This document shows, piece by piece, positions 27,906-39,404 of a DNA stretch of 63,630 nt; positions within the stretch are counted from its first letter, which is position 1; the number at the start of each line of letters is the position of its first letter. The notes under the pieces were generated by a model. It made no database searches. It saw nothing but the letters and a program-made list of their open reading frames with translations, and was not told the origin of the DNA. The position numbers and the translations under genes were made by a program. Origin of the DNA: Candidatus Accumulibacter regalis (lineage in GTDB: Bacteria > Pseudomonadota > Gammaproteobacteria > Burkholderiales > Rhodocyclaceae); assembly GCA_000585075.1 (NCBI GenBank), contig JEMY01000010.1, positions 1-63,630 of the forward strand, written 5' to 3'.

Positions 27906-28745
27906 TCAGCCGGTCACGCCGCTGCTGGCGATGCGCTGGCGGAACTGGCGCAACTTGGCCTTCAACTGTCCGGCGTTCCCCGCTCCCATGCGCAGGAGGA
28001 TTTTCTGGCCCGCCGGACGCGCCTCGAGCGACGGGTCGGCGTACTCGTAGCGGACCCAGGGGCGCGGCGTCTCGCCCGCGCCCTTGACGTCGACCAGCGT
28101 CAGCGGAATCGGCTTGAGCAGGTCGGGAGTCGCCAGCAACTGGTCGATGACCTCGATCAGCCGGTTGTTGAAGTATTTCCCCGGATAACCCAGCTCTTCG
28201 TACGCCTGTTGCAGCATCGGGTACATGCGTACGTACAAAGCCACCGCAGCGTCGGTATCGACCGCCGACGCAAAACGGACGAAAGCGGTGTAACGATCGC
28301 GGTTGTCGTCGGCGATGTAGGTCGCCCCGTCACGCTCGACGACCTGAAAGCGCCCCGGTGCAGGGAGCACGGGCCACAGGCGTGAAGCAGCATGGCCACG
28401 CGCAAGGTTATCGACCGTCGCCACGACGCGCCGCGGAAAACCACTCGCCTCGACAAAAGACAACAACTGCTCGCGGCCAAGCAGTCCCACCAACGCGTCG
28501 CTCACTTCGCTGCCGTCGGTCAAGGGTGGCAAAGGCTGCGCAACCGGCGGCACGACCGCTTCGATAGGGTGGTGAACGGGCGCCGGCCCGGGCGCCGCCG
28601 GCTCGAGCACGCTGGTATTTGCTGCCCTGAGCGGAACCGGTTCTGCGCCCTGCTTTTCCTGCCGCTCCTGCCACCACAGATAAGCGCTTCCGGCGACGAC
28701 CAGAACGACCACTCCGGCGATCAGCGAACGTGACAAATCATTCAT
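27906..28745 (-). CDS. DUF3014 membrane-anchored protein
   Basis: A 279-residue protein with one N-terminal membrane anchor (SLIAGVVVLVVAGSAYLWW), a Pro-rich linker and a DUF3014 domain: FPRRVVATVDNLARG, DRYTAFVRFASAVDTDAAVALYVRMYPMLQQAYEELGYPGKYFNNRL, then GQKILLRMGAGNAGQLKAKLRQ. It probably stands in the periplasm. Function of DUF3014 unknown. It follows the ABC ATPase gene by 31 bp and may be in the transporter operon. ATG at 28745 follows GAGAGAGG. Confidence 0.85.
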   Translation of the reverse strand: MNDLSRSLIAGVVVLVVAGSAYLWWQERQEKQGAEPVPLRAANTSVLEPAAPGPAPVHHPIEAVVPPVAQPLPPLTDGSEVSDALVGLLGREQLLSFVEASGFPRRVVATVDNLARGHAASRLWPVLPAPGRFQVVERDGATYIADDNRDRYTAFVRFASAVDTDAAVALYVRMYPMLQQAYEELGYPGKYFNNRLIEVIDQLLATPDLLKPIPLTLVDVKGAGETPRPWVRYEYADPSLEARPAGQKILLRMGAGNAGQLKAKLRQFRQRIASSGVTG

Positions 28746-28776
28746 CGAGACCTCTCTCCATTGCAATTGAGCCAAT

Positions 28777-29934
<1,158 letters not shown>

Positions 29935-29965
29935 CGCCTCGTCCCTCGTCGCCAGCTCATGACCC

Positions 29966-30859
29966 TCACCCCTTCACTGCCCCGGCCGAGAGGCCGGCGA
30001 CGATGCGCCGCTGAAAGACCACCACCAGCGCCACCAGCGGCAGCGTGACGATCACCGACGCGGCCATGATCTTGCCCCAGGGCAACTCGAAGCCGCTCGC
30101 CGTGCTGATCAGCGCGATCGCCACCGGCACCGTGCGTGCCTCGGTCGACAGCGTGAAAGTCAGCGCAAAGAGAAATTCGTTCCACGCAGCGATGAAGGCG
30201 AGCAGTCCGGTGGCCACCATCGCCGGCCAGAGCAGCGGCATGAAGACCCGGAAAACCAGTGTCAGCACGCCGACGCCGTCCATCGCCGCAGCCTCTTCGA
30301 GCTCTTTGGGCAACTGGCGCATGAAGGTTACCAGCACCCAGACGGTGAACGGCAGGGTCAGCACCAGGTCGGCGACGACCAGCGCGCCGAGCGTGTCGTA
30401 CATGGCCAAGGCGCGCACCAACTCGAACATTCCCGACAGTACCGCCACCTGCGGCAACATCGACGCCGAAAGGATGAGCATCAACAGCAGCCCGCGACCG
30501 CGAAACTCGACCCGCCCGAACGCCCACGCGGCCATCAGGCTGAGGACCAGCGACAGCGTCACGACGCTGCCGGCAACGAGCAGCGAGTTGAGCAGGTTCT
30601 GCGCAAACGGCTGCTCGGTGAAAACGCCGCTGTAGTTGGCAAAGGTCGGCGCCTCGGGCCACAGCGTCGGAGAGAAGAGCGCGCTGCCCTGCTTGAACGA
30701 GGTCGACAGCGCGTAGAGCAGCGGAAAGATCGAGACGAAGATGAACAGCAGCGAGGCGGCCCAGTAGACGATTGGACCGCAGGGAAAGCGACGCCGGCCC
30801 GGCGCTGCACGGCGCTGCGAGGTCCTCGCTGACCCCTCCGCTGCGTTCACTGCACTCAT
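29966..30859 (-). CDS. Sugar ABC transporter permease 2 (MalG/ThuG type)
   Basis: A 297-residue inner-membrane permease with six helices. The N-terminal YWAASLLFIFVSIFPLLYALSTSFKQ is typical MalG; the EAA loop is EEAAAMDGVGVLTLVFRVFMPLLWPAM, followed by AFIAAWNEFLFALTF. The ATG at 30859 overlaps the stop of the first permease by 4 bp (ATGA). Longer open reading upstream in the same frame is antisense of no significance. Confidence 0.93.
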   Translation of the reverse strand: MSAVNAAEGSARTSQRRAAPGRRRFPCGPIVYWAASLLFIFVSIFPLLYALSTSFKQGSALFSPTLWPEAPTFANYSGVFTEQPFAQNLLNSLLVAGSVVTLSLVLSLMAAWAFGRVEFRGRGLLLMLILSASMLPQVAVLSGMFELVRALAMYDTLGALVVADLVLTLPFTVWVLVTFMRQLPKELEEAAAMDGVGVLTLVFRVFMPLLWPAMVATGLLAFIAAWNEFLFALTFTLSTEARTVPVAIALISTASGFELPWGKIMAASVIVTLPLVALVVVFQRRIVAGLSAGAVKG

Positions 30860-31797
30860 CGCGCCGCCCGCTCGACCGTCTTGCCCAGCAAGCCCATGGC
30901 GACGATGCTGAGCAGCGCGATCATGAAGAACAGGCAGGTCGCGGCGGCCGAGCCGTAGCCGACCAGGCCGAAATCGATCAACTGCTCGCGCACGAAGACC
31001 GACATGCTCTGCGTATCGCGGCTGTTGGAAGTCATGACGTAGATCAGGTCGAAGACACGCAGCGCGTCGAGGGTGCGGAAAATCATCGCCACCAGCAGGC
31101 CGGGCATGATCAGCGGCAGCGTGATGCGGCGGAAGACCTGCCAGCGCGGCACGCCGTCCACCCGCGCCGCTTCGTAGCAGTCCACCGGTACCATCTGCAG
31201 CGCCGCCAGAATCAGCAGCGCCATGTAGGGGGTGGCCTTCCAGACGTCGACCAGCACGACGCTGAACAGCGACAGCTGCGGGTCGGCGGTCCACGCCAGC
31301 GGCACGGCGATCACGCCAAGCGCCAGAAGGTGATGGTTCACGATGCCGAACTGGTCGTGCAGCATCCAGCTCCACATCTTCGCCGAGACCACCGTCGGTA
31401 TCGCCCAGGGCACCAGCAGCGCCGCACGCAGGAGCGTACGCAGGCGCGAAGGCTGGTTGAGCAGCAACGCGACGCCCAGTCCAAGCAGCGTTTCGAGCGC
31501 GACCGAAAGAGCGGTGAACAGCAGGGTGTTGCCGACCGCCTGCCACCAGTCCGGGCTGGCCAACAGGCCGTACTCGCCGACGTAGTTTTCCAGACCGATG
31601 AACGCGTAGTCGCCAAGGCTCGACAAGTCGCTGTCGGTCACGCTGAACCAGATCGTGCGCAGCAGCGGCCAGCCGCCGACCGCAGCCAGAACGACCAGCA
31701 TCGGTGCCGCCATCCACCAGGCATGGCGCACGCGCTGCGCGGCGAGCCCGCCGCGCGGGCGCATGCCGCGACGCGGCAGGTCGGCAATTACCGCCAC
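30856..31797 (-). CDS. Sugar ABC transporter permease 1 (MalF/ThuF type)
   Basis: A 313-residue permease. N-terminal helix MAAPMLVVLAAVGGWPLLRTIWFS, core ALVPWAIPTVVSAKMWSWML (as in VPWAIPxVV of the family), EAA loop YEAARVDGVPRWQVFRRITLPLIMP. Overlaps the substrate-binding protein gene by 10 bp and the second permease by 4 bp, giving a tightly coupled operon. Confidence 0.93.
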   Translation of the reverse strand: MAVIADLPRRGMRPRGGLAAQRVRHAWWMAAPMLVVLAAVGGWPLLRTIWFSVTDSDLSSLGDYAFIGLENYVGEYGLLASPDWWQAVGNTLLFTALSVALETLLGLGVALLLNQPSRLRTLLRAALLVPWAIPTVVSAKMWSWMLHDQFGIVNHHLLALGVIAVPLAWTADPQLSLFSVVLVDVWKATPYMALLILAALQMVPVDCYEAARVDGVPRWQVFRRITLPLIMPGLLVAMIFRTLDALRVFDLIYVMTSNSRDTQSMSVFVREQLIDFGLVGYGSAAATCLFFMIALLSIVAMGLLGKTVERAAR

Positions 31798-33083
31798 TTG
31801 CCGCGCCGGCTGAGCCGCTGCAACGCCTGTTCGAGCCGGGCCAGCGCCTGCTCGGGCGTCGCCTTGCCCGACAGGGTGTCGTGGACGGCGTTCCAGAACT
31901 GGTGGCTGACCTGGTTGTAGCGCACGCCGGTAACCGTGGTCGGGCGTGCAACGGCGCTGGTGAACGCCCCCAACAGCTCACCCATGAACGGGTTGGCCTG
32001 CAGGATCTCGCCATCCTGGTAGAGCGCGGTGATCGTCGGGTTGAACGAGCCACGTAGCGCACGATCCTTCTGCACCGCGGCGCTGGTCATGTACAGCACC
32101 AGATCAGCCGCCGCGGCGGGATGCCGCGAGTATTTGGAGACAGCCAGCGATTCGCCGCCGAGCGTCGCCGCGTGCCGTCCAGCGCCAGCGCCCTTCGGCA
32201 ACACCGCCACGCCGACCCGGCCGCGGATGACGCTGCCCTCGGCCTGCGCCAGCGCCCAGGCGTACGGCCAGTTGCGCATGAACACCGCGTTGCCGGCCTG
32301 GAAGACGCCGCGCGACTCCTCTTCGGCGTAGTTGAGCACCGCCGTCGGCGAGATGCTGCCGACCCACGCCGACGCCGTCTTCAGCGCCAGCGCAGCGCGC
32401 GGGTTGTCGATGCCGATCTTGCCACTCGCTTCGACGATGCTGCCGCCGTCGTGGCTGGCCACCCACTCCAGCGCATTGCAGGTCAGGCCTTCGTAAGCGC
32501 GGCCCTGCCAGACGTAGCCCCACATGCGCTCGTTGCCGGCCGTGCGCTCGCCATCCTGGATCGCGCGGGCGCTGGCCGTCAGATCCTCCCAGGTCACAGG
32601 CACCTGCCGCCCGTATTTGTGCAGCAGGTCGCTGCGGTAGAAGAGCAGACCGGCGTTGGCAAACCAGGGCATCGCCAGCAGCTGGCCGTGGCGGGTGTTG
32701 TTGGCGACGAAGCCGGGAAAGTGCTGCGTCTCGACGCCTTTGGCGTAGGGCCGCAGGTCGAGCAGATGCCTGCCCAGCAGCCCCGGCCAGATGACGTCGA
32801 CCTGCAGGACATCGATCCTGTCGGAACGCGCGGCGAGTAACTGCTGATACAGCGCCAGCCGCTCGCTGGCGTCGTTGGGCGGCGTGACGATCTTCAGCGT
32901 GTGGCCGGTCTTCCTGGCCCACGCGTCGGCTGCGCCTTTGCAAAGTTCCAGTTCCTGGCCCACACCCGAGCAGGCGATGCTGATCGTGGCAGCATCCGCG
33001 GCCGGCATGGCGTGAAGGCTGCCGAGCAAGGCCATGGCGACGAAAAACAGGCTGCGGACAGGGCGGCTACTGGGGAGTCGCAT
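31788..33083 (-). CDS. Sugar ABC transporter substrate-binding protein (ThuE-like)
   Basis: A 431-residue periplasmic binding protein with signal peptide (MRLPSSRPVRSLFFVAMALLGSLHAMPAADA). Family 1 solute-binding motifs: DAWARKTGHTLKIVTPPND, DVLQVDVIWPGLL, LLAMPWFANAGLLFYRSDLL and NPFMGELLGAF. The PWFANAGLLFYR segment resembles trehalose/maltose-binding proteins of the ThuE group, so trehalose, maltose or sucrose are likely ligands; this is inference. First gene of the operon; GGAG precedes its start. Confidence 0.88.
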   Translation of the reverse strand: MRLPSSRPVRSLFFVAMALLGSLHAMPAADAATISIACSGVGQELELCKGAADAWARKTGHTLKIVTPPNDASERLALYQQLLAARSDRIDVLQVDVIWPGLLGRHLLDLRPYAKGVETQHFPGFVANNTRHGQLLAMPWFANAGLLFYRSDLLHKYGRQVPVTWEDLTASARAIQDGERTAGNERMWGYVWQGRAYEGLTCNALEWVASHDGGSIVEASGKIGIDNPRAALALKTASAWVGSISPTAVLNYAEEESRGVFQAGNAVFMRNWPYAWALAQAEGSVIRGRVGVAVLPKGAGAGRHAATLGGESLAVSKYSRHPAAAADLVLYMTSAAVQKDRALRGSFNPTITALYQDGEILQANPFMGELLGAFTSAVARPTTVTGVRYNQVSHQFWNAVHDTLSGKATPEQALARLEQALQRLSRRGKWR

Positions 33084-33246
33084 GCGATGTCTCCGGTATT
33101 GACGGGCGCCGGTGCGCGAGGCAGCGATCAGGCAATCGCCTGTCGCCAGTTTGCGAGCATTGTAGCCGATGCGCCCAAGGGCTCGAACGATGGCCTGCCG
33201 CCCGGCACGTTAGAATGCGCTGCCTGAACAACCCCGGAAGGAAGAA

Positions 33247-34359
33247 ATGAAAGTCGATTGGCTGGAGACACTGCTCACCCGTGTGGTCGGAAACGACGCA
33301 ACCCTGCTGCTGGTTCTGCAGGTGTTTCTGGTCGTTCTCGGCGTGGTGGTGGCGAACTTCATCCTGCGCCGAGTGCTTGCCCGCCTGGAGGCTCGCACAC
33401 AGCAGACCTCGACCCCCTGGGACAACGCCCTGGTCTCGGCGGCGCGCCAGCCTCTCACGGTCGTCGCCTGGGTGCTCGGCCTGTCCTTTGCCGCGCGCAT
33501 CGTCGAGAAGGGGACCGATGCGACCGTCTTCGAGATCATCGACCCGCTGCGGGTCATCGGCGTAATCGCCTGCATCGCCTGGTTTCTCGTGCGCTTCATC
33601 GGCAATGTCCAGGAGGCCATAATCGCCCAGCGTCTGGCACGGGGCGAGTCGATCGACCGTACCACCGTCGACGCGATCGGCAAGCTGCTGCGCATATCGG
33701 TGCTCATCACCGCCGCGCTCGTCGGCCTGCAAAGTCTGGGATTCTCGATTTCCGGTGTCCTTGCCTTCGGCGGCATCGGCGGCATTGCCGTCGGCTTTGC
33801 GGCCAAGGATTTGCTCGCCAACTTCTTCGGCGGCCTGATGGTGTACCTCGATCGCCCCTTTGCCGTCGGCGACTGGATCCGCTCACCGGACAAGGACATC
33901 GAAGGTACCGTCGAAGAGATCGGCTGGCGTCTGACCCGCATCCGCACCTTCGACAAGCGCCCGCTTTACGTGCCGAACGGCATCTTCGCGCAGATTGCCG
34001 TGGAAAATCCGTCGCGCATGAGCAATCGCCGCATCAGGGAAACCGTGGGCGTGCGCTACGACGACGTCGCCAAGGTCGCCGCCATCACCGCCGACATCAA
34101 GGCCATGTTGCGCAGCCACCCGGAGATCGATCAGCAGCAGACGATGATCGTCAACCTCGAGCAGTTCTCGGCGAGCTCTCTGGACATCCTCGTCTACACC
34201 TTCACCAGGACGACGGTGTGGGTCGAATTCCACGAGATCAAGCAGGACGTGATGCTGAAGATCGCCGAGATCGTCGCCCGCCACGGTGCCGAGATCGCCT
34301 TCCCGACACGTACCCTGCATGTCACCAGCGGCCACGACCGCGCGCCGTCGGAACGCTAG
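33247..34359 (+). CDS. MscS-family mechanosensitive channel
   Basis: A 370-residue inner-membrane channel with about four N-terminal helices. The pore helix GVLAFGGIGGIAVGFAAKDLLANFFGGLMVYLDRPFAVGDWI is the conserved MscS TM3/beta-domain junction, followed by VEEIGWRLTRIRTFDKRPLYVPN. It lets solutes out on osmotic downshock. Divergent from the sugar importer; possibly linked to osmolyte uptake. GGAAGGAAG precedes the ATG. A second MscS paralogue is at 57044. Confidence 0.92.
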   Translation: MKVDWLETLLTRVVGNDATLLLVLQVFLVVLGVVVANFILRRVLARLEARTQQTSTPWDNALVSAARQPLTVVAWVLGLSFAARIVEKGTDATVFEIIDPLRVIGVIACIAWFLVRFIGNVQEAIIAQRLARGESIDRTTVDAIGKLLRISVLITAALVGLQSLGFSISGVLAFGGIGGIAVGFAAKDLLANFFGGLMVYLDRPFAVGDWIRSPDKDIEGTVEEIGWRLTRIRTFDKRPLYVPNGIFAQIAVENPSRMSNRRIRETVGVRYDDVAKVAAITADIKAMLRSHPEIDQQQTMIVNLEQFSASSLDILVYTFTRTTVWVEFHEIKQDVMLKIAEIVARHGAEIAFPTRTLHVTSGHDRAPSER

Positions 34360-34432
34360 TGTAATGCGGCATTCTTGATGAGGCTTTTGGCGACAGCTGA
34401 AAGCAGGGCGAAAATCATGCCCCAGACACCTT

Positions 34433-34554
34433 CATTGCGAGGCGGCGAAGCCGACGCGGCAATCCAGAGGTTTTGCGCTTCGCGTGGTCGATGCGGCGGA
34501 AGATAGTAAGAGGGTGGAACTGGATTGCCGCGTCGGCTGCGCCGCCTCGCAATG
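34433..34554. repeat. 122-bp element with 35-bp terminal inverted repeats
   Basis: In the 414-bp gap between the MscS gene and nirS, the 35-bp arms 34433-34467 and 34520-34554 are reverse complements with a single mismatch (begin CATTGCGAGGCGGCGAAGC, end with the inverse). They enclose about 52 bp. The design is that of a miniature inverted-repeat or REP-like dispersed element. No protein is encoded. Only one copy is in the window. The rest of the gap shows nothing further. Confidence 0.75.
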
Positions 34555-34773
34555 ACGAGCGGGCTGGCGTGTTGCCGCCTTCCCGACGAGACTTTCAGCA
34601 AGCCCGACGGCAGCGCGCGACCCCTGTGGTGGCTGGGATGTATATGTTTTACTCTGCGTGCAACACCACACCAGCTCGCGAAACGATCGACCGGCAAGCA
34701 ACGCCCGCCCAACGCCCGGACGCAGGAACGGGGGCTTGCGCCCCCGTTCCTTCCGTTGCTCGTGGTCAGTTCT

Positions 34774-36516
<1,743 letters not shown>

Positions 36517-36597
36517 TTAAGATCCTCCTTTTGAGCCGTGCAGCCGACAAAACGCCAAGCCGCGGAGACGTTTTACGCCCGGCCTGCCGAATAGTGG

Positions 36598-36611
36598 TTG
36601 ACTCTAGTCAA
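36598..36611 (-). promoter_or_regulatory. NNR/Dnr/FNR-type box upstream of nirS
   Basis: TTGAC-TCTA-GTCAA, a perfect 5-bp dyad with 4-bp spacer, the pattern bound by CRP/FNR-family nitric-oxide regulators (NNR/Dnr) and close to the FNR box TTGAT-N4-ATCAA. It lies 85 bp upstream of the nirS start, a normal distance for activation. It is embedded in a wider imperfect palindrome (GAATA...TATTC). Confidence 0.75.
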
Positions 36612-37163
36612 CTATTCGCAATTCTGCCGCGCGTCACGACCGCCAGAAGCTCGAACCTGGGGACCTTCGCCGGCGCCAAGCTCGGCGCCGGCGGCCGGAG
36701 CGGCGCAGACAGTGTCTGCACTCGCCGGAAACCTTGATGCCCAGGAACGGAGAGCGAAGCTATCGGCCCAGCGCAGTCATTGAAGTGACCTGGCTGTCGC
36801 CCATCCGCGTCGTTTGCAAGACGCGCATTTACACGCTTCCTTGATGCTGTATAGAATCCGCCAACCTCGCGCGAAAAGCCTGCTCCGGGAGTGCTTCGAC
36901 GATGTCGCATGACACCAGGTCACGAATCCGGCGGTCGATTCATATGGAGCAGGGGGTTTTCCGATAAACGGGTTAAACTCGGCCGACGAAACCGATGGCA
37001 GATCTCACGAGCCCTGCCATGGCGGCGTTTGACGCACACGCAGTGACGTTCCACACGCCGTCGTTTCATTCCCGACTTGCCGCGCCTGGCCAGTGCGGAT
37101 GGATCAGCTTCAATCTTGGGCCACTGTAAATTAGCTCTTCCACACCACAAGGAGGCTCGGCAA
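36612..37163. other. Intergenic region with dyads and a possible promoter
   Basis: 552 bp between the nirS promoter and the secreted-protein gene; no gene supported. A very stable hairpin GCCGGCGCC/GGCGCCGGC occupies 36669-36692, and a 15-bp palindrome GCAGACA-G-TGTCTGC lies at 36705-36719. A sigma70-like pair TTTACA (36828-36833) and TATAGA (36850-36855) with 16-bp spacing faces right, perhaps for a leader of the gene at 37164. Confidence 0.4.
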
Positions 37164-37535
37164 ATGAAAAAGATGCTTGCAGCGGTATTGGCCCTATCCG
37201 TCTTGACGCCTGTATTGGCTCAAGACCGGCAGTTCTTGCCGAAACCCGAAGTCGAAGCGCTTGCCACCGACAAGAAATGGATTCACATCCGCGTGATGGA
37301 TCAAGACAAGGTCGTCTGGGACATCCGCAGTGGCGGCGCGTTCTATGGCAACAACCTGAGCAAGAACAACAGCGACAGTGGCACCTGGTTAGTGAACGAC
37401 CAAGGCCAGTTGTGTGTGAAGTGGCGAGGCCGATCCCAGGATCGATGTGTTGCGATATTGGCCGCGGGTGAGAACTTCAAGATGGTTGACGCCAATGACT
37501 TGCAGGGGACCTACGCCGAACTGACCGTCGAATAG
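37164..37535 (+). CDS. Secreted protein resembling DUF995
   Basis: A 123-residue protein with signal peptide (MKKMLAAVLALSVLTPVLAQ). The mature part has FYGNNLSKNNSDSGTWLVNDQGQLCVKWRGRSQDRCVAIL, with two Cys likely to form a disulfide in the periplasm. The pattern (surface of the type G-x-W-x-v-x-x-x-G-x-x-C...C) resembles DUF995/lipocalin-like small proteins. Role unknown. Strong site AAGGAGG before the ATG at 37164. Confidence 0.7.
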   Translation: MKKMLAAVLALSVLTPVLAQDRQFLPKPEVEALATDKKWIHIRVMDQDKVVWDIRSGGAFYGNNLSKNNSDSGTWLVNDQGQLCVKWRGRSQDRCVAILAAGENFKMVDANDLQGTYAELTVE

Positions 37536-37669
37536 CGGGAAATCCATGCCTGATCGCTGCCGGAAGCAGCGGTCGACACTGAAGGCCTGCAAGCTGCGCT
37601 TGCAGTGCCCTTCGCGCCGGGCTTTCTCACCACCCGTCACGGCGAGCGTCGATGCGCCACCCATCGCGG

Positions 37670-38269
37670 CTACTCGAGAATCAACATGCCCCCGAGCGCA
37701 AACATCGTCATGCCGACCAGCGAGTCGAGAATGCGCCACGAGACGGGTTTCGCGAACAGCGGGGCCAGAAAACGCGCTCCGTAACCGAGGGCAAAGAACC
37801 AGACGAAGCTCGCCCCAACCGCTCCCGTACCAAACAGCCACCTTCCTTCTTCCCTTTGACTGGCGAGAGAGCCGAGAAGGATCACGGTATCCAGATAGAC
37901 GTGCGGGTTCAGGAAGGTAAAGCCGAGACAGCTCGCCAGGGCAACGCCGAGCGGTGCTGCGCTCCCGGCGTCGACGATGAGCTGTTCCGCTTTTAGCGCG
38001 CGCCGGGCCGATGCCAGTGCGTAAACGAACAGGAACGCCGCTCCGCCGTAGCGAGCAAGGCTGAGAAAGGTGGGCTGGGCCTGGATCAACGCCCCCAACC
38101 CGGCAACGCCGGCGGCGATCAGCAGCGCGTCGGCGCTGGCGCAGACGAGCACCAGCGGCAGGACGTGTTCGCGACGGACGCCCTGGCGAAGCACATAGGA
38201 GTTCTGCGCCCCTATGGCGACGATGAGCACGGCGCCGGAAAGGAATCCGGCGATCAGATCAGCGGGCAT
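37670..38269 (-). CDS. argO: LysE/ArgO-type amino-acid exporter
   Basis: A 199-residue inner-membrane exporter of arginine/lysine. LSGAVLIVAIGAQNSYVLRQGVRREHVLPLVLVCASADALLIAAGVAG is the LysE/ArgO start (GAQNxxVLRQG). SCLGFTFLNPHVYLDTVILLGSLA carries the conserved NPHVYLDT. About six helices. Divergent from an ArgP/LysG-type regulator 107 bp away, the classical regulated pair. Confidence 0.94.
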   Translation of the reverse strand: MPADLIAGFLSGAVLIVAIGAQNSYVLRQGVRREHVLPLVLVCASADALLIAAGVAGLGALIQAQPTFLSLARYGGAAFLFVYALASARRALKAEQLIVDAGSAAPLGVALASCLGFTFLNPHVYLDTVILLGSLASQREEGRWLFGTGAVGASFVWFFALGYGARFLAPLFAKPVSWRILDSLVGMTMFALGGMLILE

Positions 38270-38376
38270 GATGGGTCGGTGAATGGGTCGGTGAAGTGGG
38301 CAAGGCGGTCAGCTTAGGCTGCGCCACAACACGACACCAGTTAAAGTTCATTATCATTCATTAGAATTGCTAATCC

Positions 38377-39294
38377 ATGAAGATCGACAACGCCCAGTTG
38401 GCTGCCTTCGCCGAAGCCATCCGCGAAGGCAGTTTCGACCTCGCCGCGCGGAAGTTGAACGTGACGCCGTCGGCGATCAGCCAGCGCGTCAAGTTGCTGG
38501 AAGAGCGCATCGGGCAGGTACTCATCCAGCGCTCCACGCCCTGCCAGGCGACTGCTGCCGGACGCCCTCTGCTACGCTACGCGGAAGAACTCGCCCTGCT
38601 CGAAGCCGAGGCTCTCACCGCACTGGGGGTGCTCGATGCCGAAGGCGGCGCTGCGTCCGGCGTGCGTATTCCGATGGTGATCAACGCCGATTCCCTGGAT
38701 AGCTGGTTCCTCGACGTCTTCGATGATCTCGCCGCCAGTGCGGCCATTACGCTCGACCTGCGCGTCGAGGATCAGGATCACTCGCTGCTCCTGCTGCGCA
38801 AAGGCGCCGTTATGGCCGGGGTCAGTGCCAGCCCGAAAGCGGTTCAGGGCTGCCGGGTCGAACCGCTCGGCGTGATGCGCTATCTGGCCCTGGCGTCGCC
38901 GCCCTATGTCGAGCGCTACTTCGCCGCCGGGGTCGACGCCGAAACGCTGAATGCGGCCCCGATGCTGATGTTCAACAAGAAGGATGGCCTGCAGCAGCTT
39001 TTTCTGGCCCGCCTGATCGGTGACGCCGTGATCAAGCCGCCGACTCACTACCTGCCGACCACGCGATCGTTTGCTGAGGCAGTACGGCGCGGAATGACCT
39101 GGGGAATGATCCCCGAACAGCTGGCCGAGACGCAGCTCAAGGCGGGCCAGCTCATTGAGCTCGCGCCGCAGCATTGCCTGGACGTTCCACTTTTCTGGCA
39201 TCGCTGGCGGATAGCCTCGTCAGCGCTCGACTCTCTCAGCCAACTGGTGCATGGGGCGGCAGGAAAGGCCCTGCGCGCTCAGACAGTCGTCTAA
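38377..39294 (+). CDS. argP: LysR-type activator ArgP/LysG
   Basis: A 305-residue LTTR. HTH: LAAFAEAIREGSFDLAARKLNVTPSAISQRVKLLEERIGQVLIQRSTPCQAT, where SAISQRVKxLE is diagnostic of ArgP/LysG. It senses lysine/arginine and activates the divergent argO. The short gap 38270-38376 must contain its binding site; an AT-rich tract (38341-38372) fits the argO promoter side. Confidence 0.93.
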   Translation: MKIDNAQLAAFAEAIREGSFDLAARKLNVTPSAISQRVKLLEERIGQVLIQRSTPCQATAAGRPLLRYAEELALLEAEALTALGVLDAEGGAASGVRIPMVINADSLDSWFLDVFDDLAASAAITLDLRVEDQDHSLLLLRKGAVMAGVSASPKAVQGCRVEPLGVMRYLALASPPYVERYFAAGVDAETLNAAPMLMFNKKDGLQQLFLARLIGDAVIKPPTHYLPTTRSFAEAVRRGMTWGMIPEQLAETQLKAGQLIELAPQHCLDVPLFWHRWRIASSALDSLSQLVHGAAGKALRAQTVV

Positions 39295-39404
39295 GCTAGG
39301 GTTGCACGCCGTGTGGAAGCCATGAATTCCAGGCACGACGACCGTTTCAAACTACTTAAATGGCGCACCGTGAGCATGGTCATGAAGGCGACGCCAGGCA
39401 AGCA

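Noticed and set aside
30772-31920. 382-codon plus-strand frame across the permease genes
   Set aside because: Antisense to well-conserved ABC permease genes and rich in His/Gln/Arg, typical of shadow frames in GC-rich DNA.
36608-36910. 100-codon minus-strand frame in the nirS upstream region
   Set aside because: Would overlap the NNR/Dnr box and hairpins; Arg-rich composition without family features.
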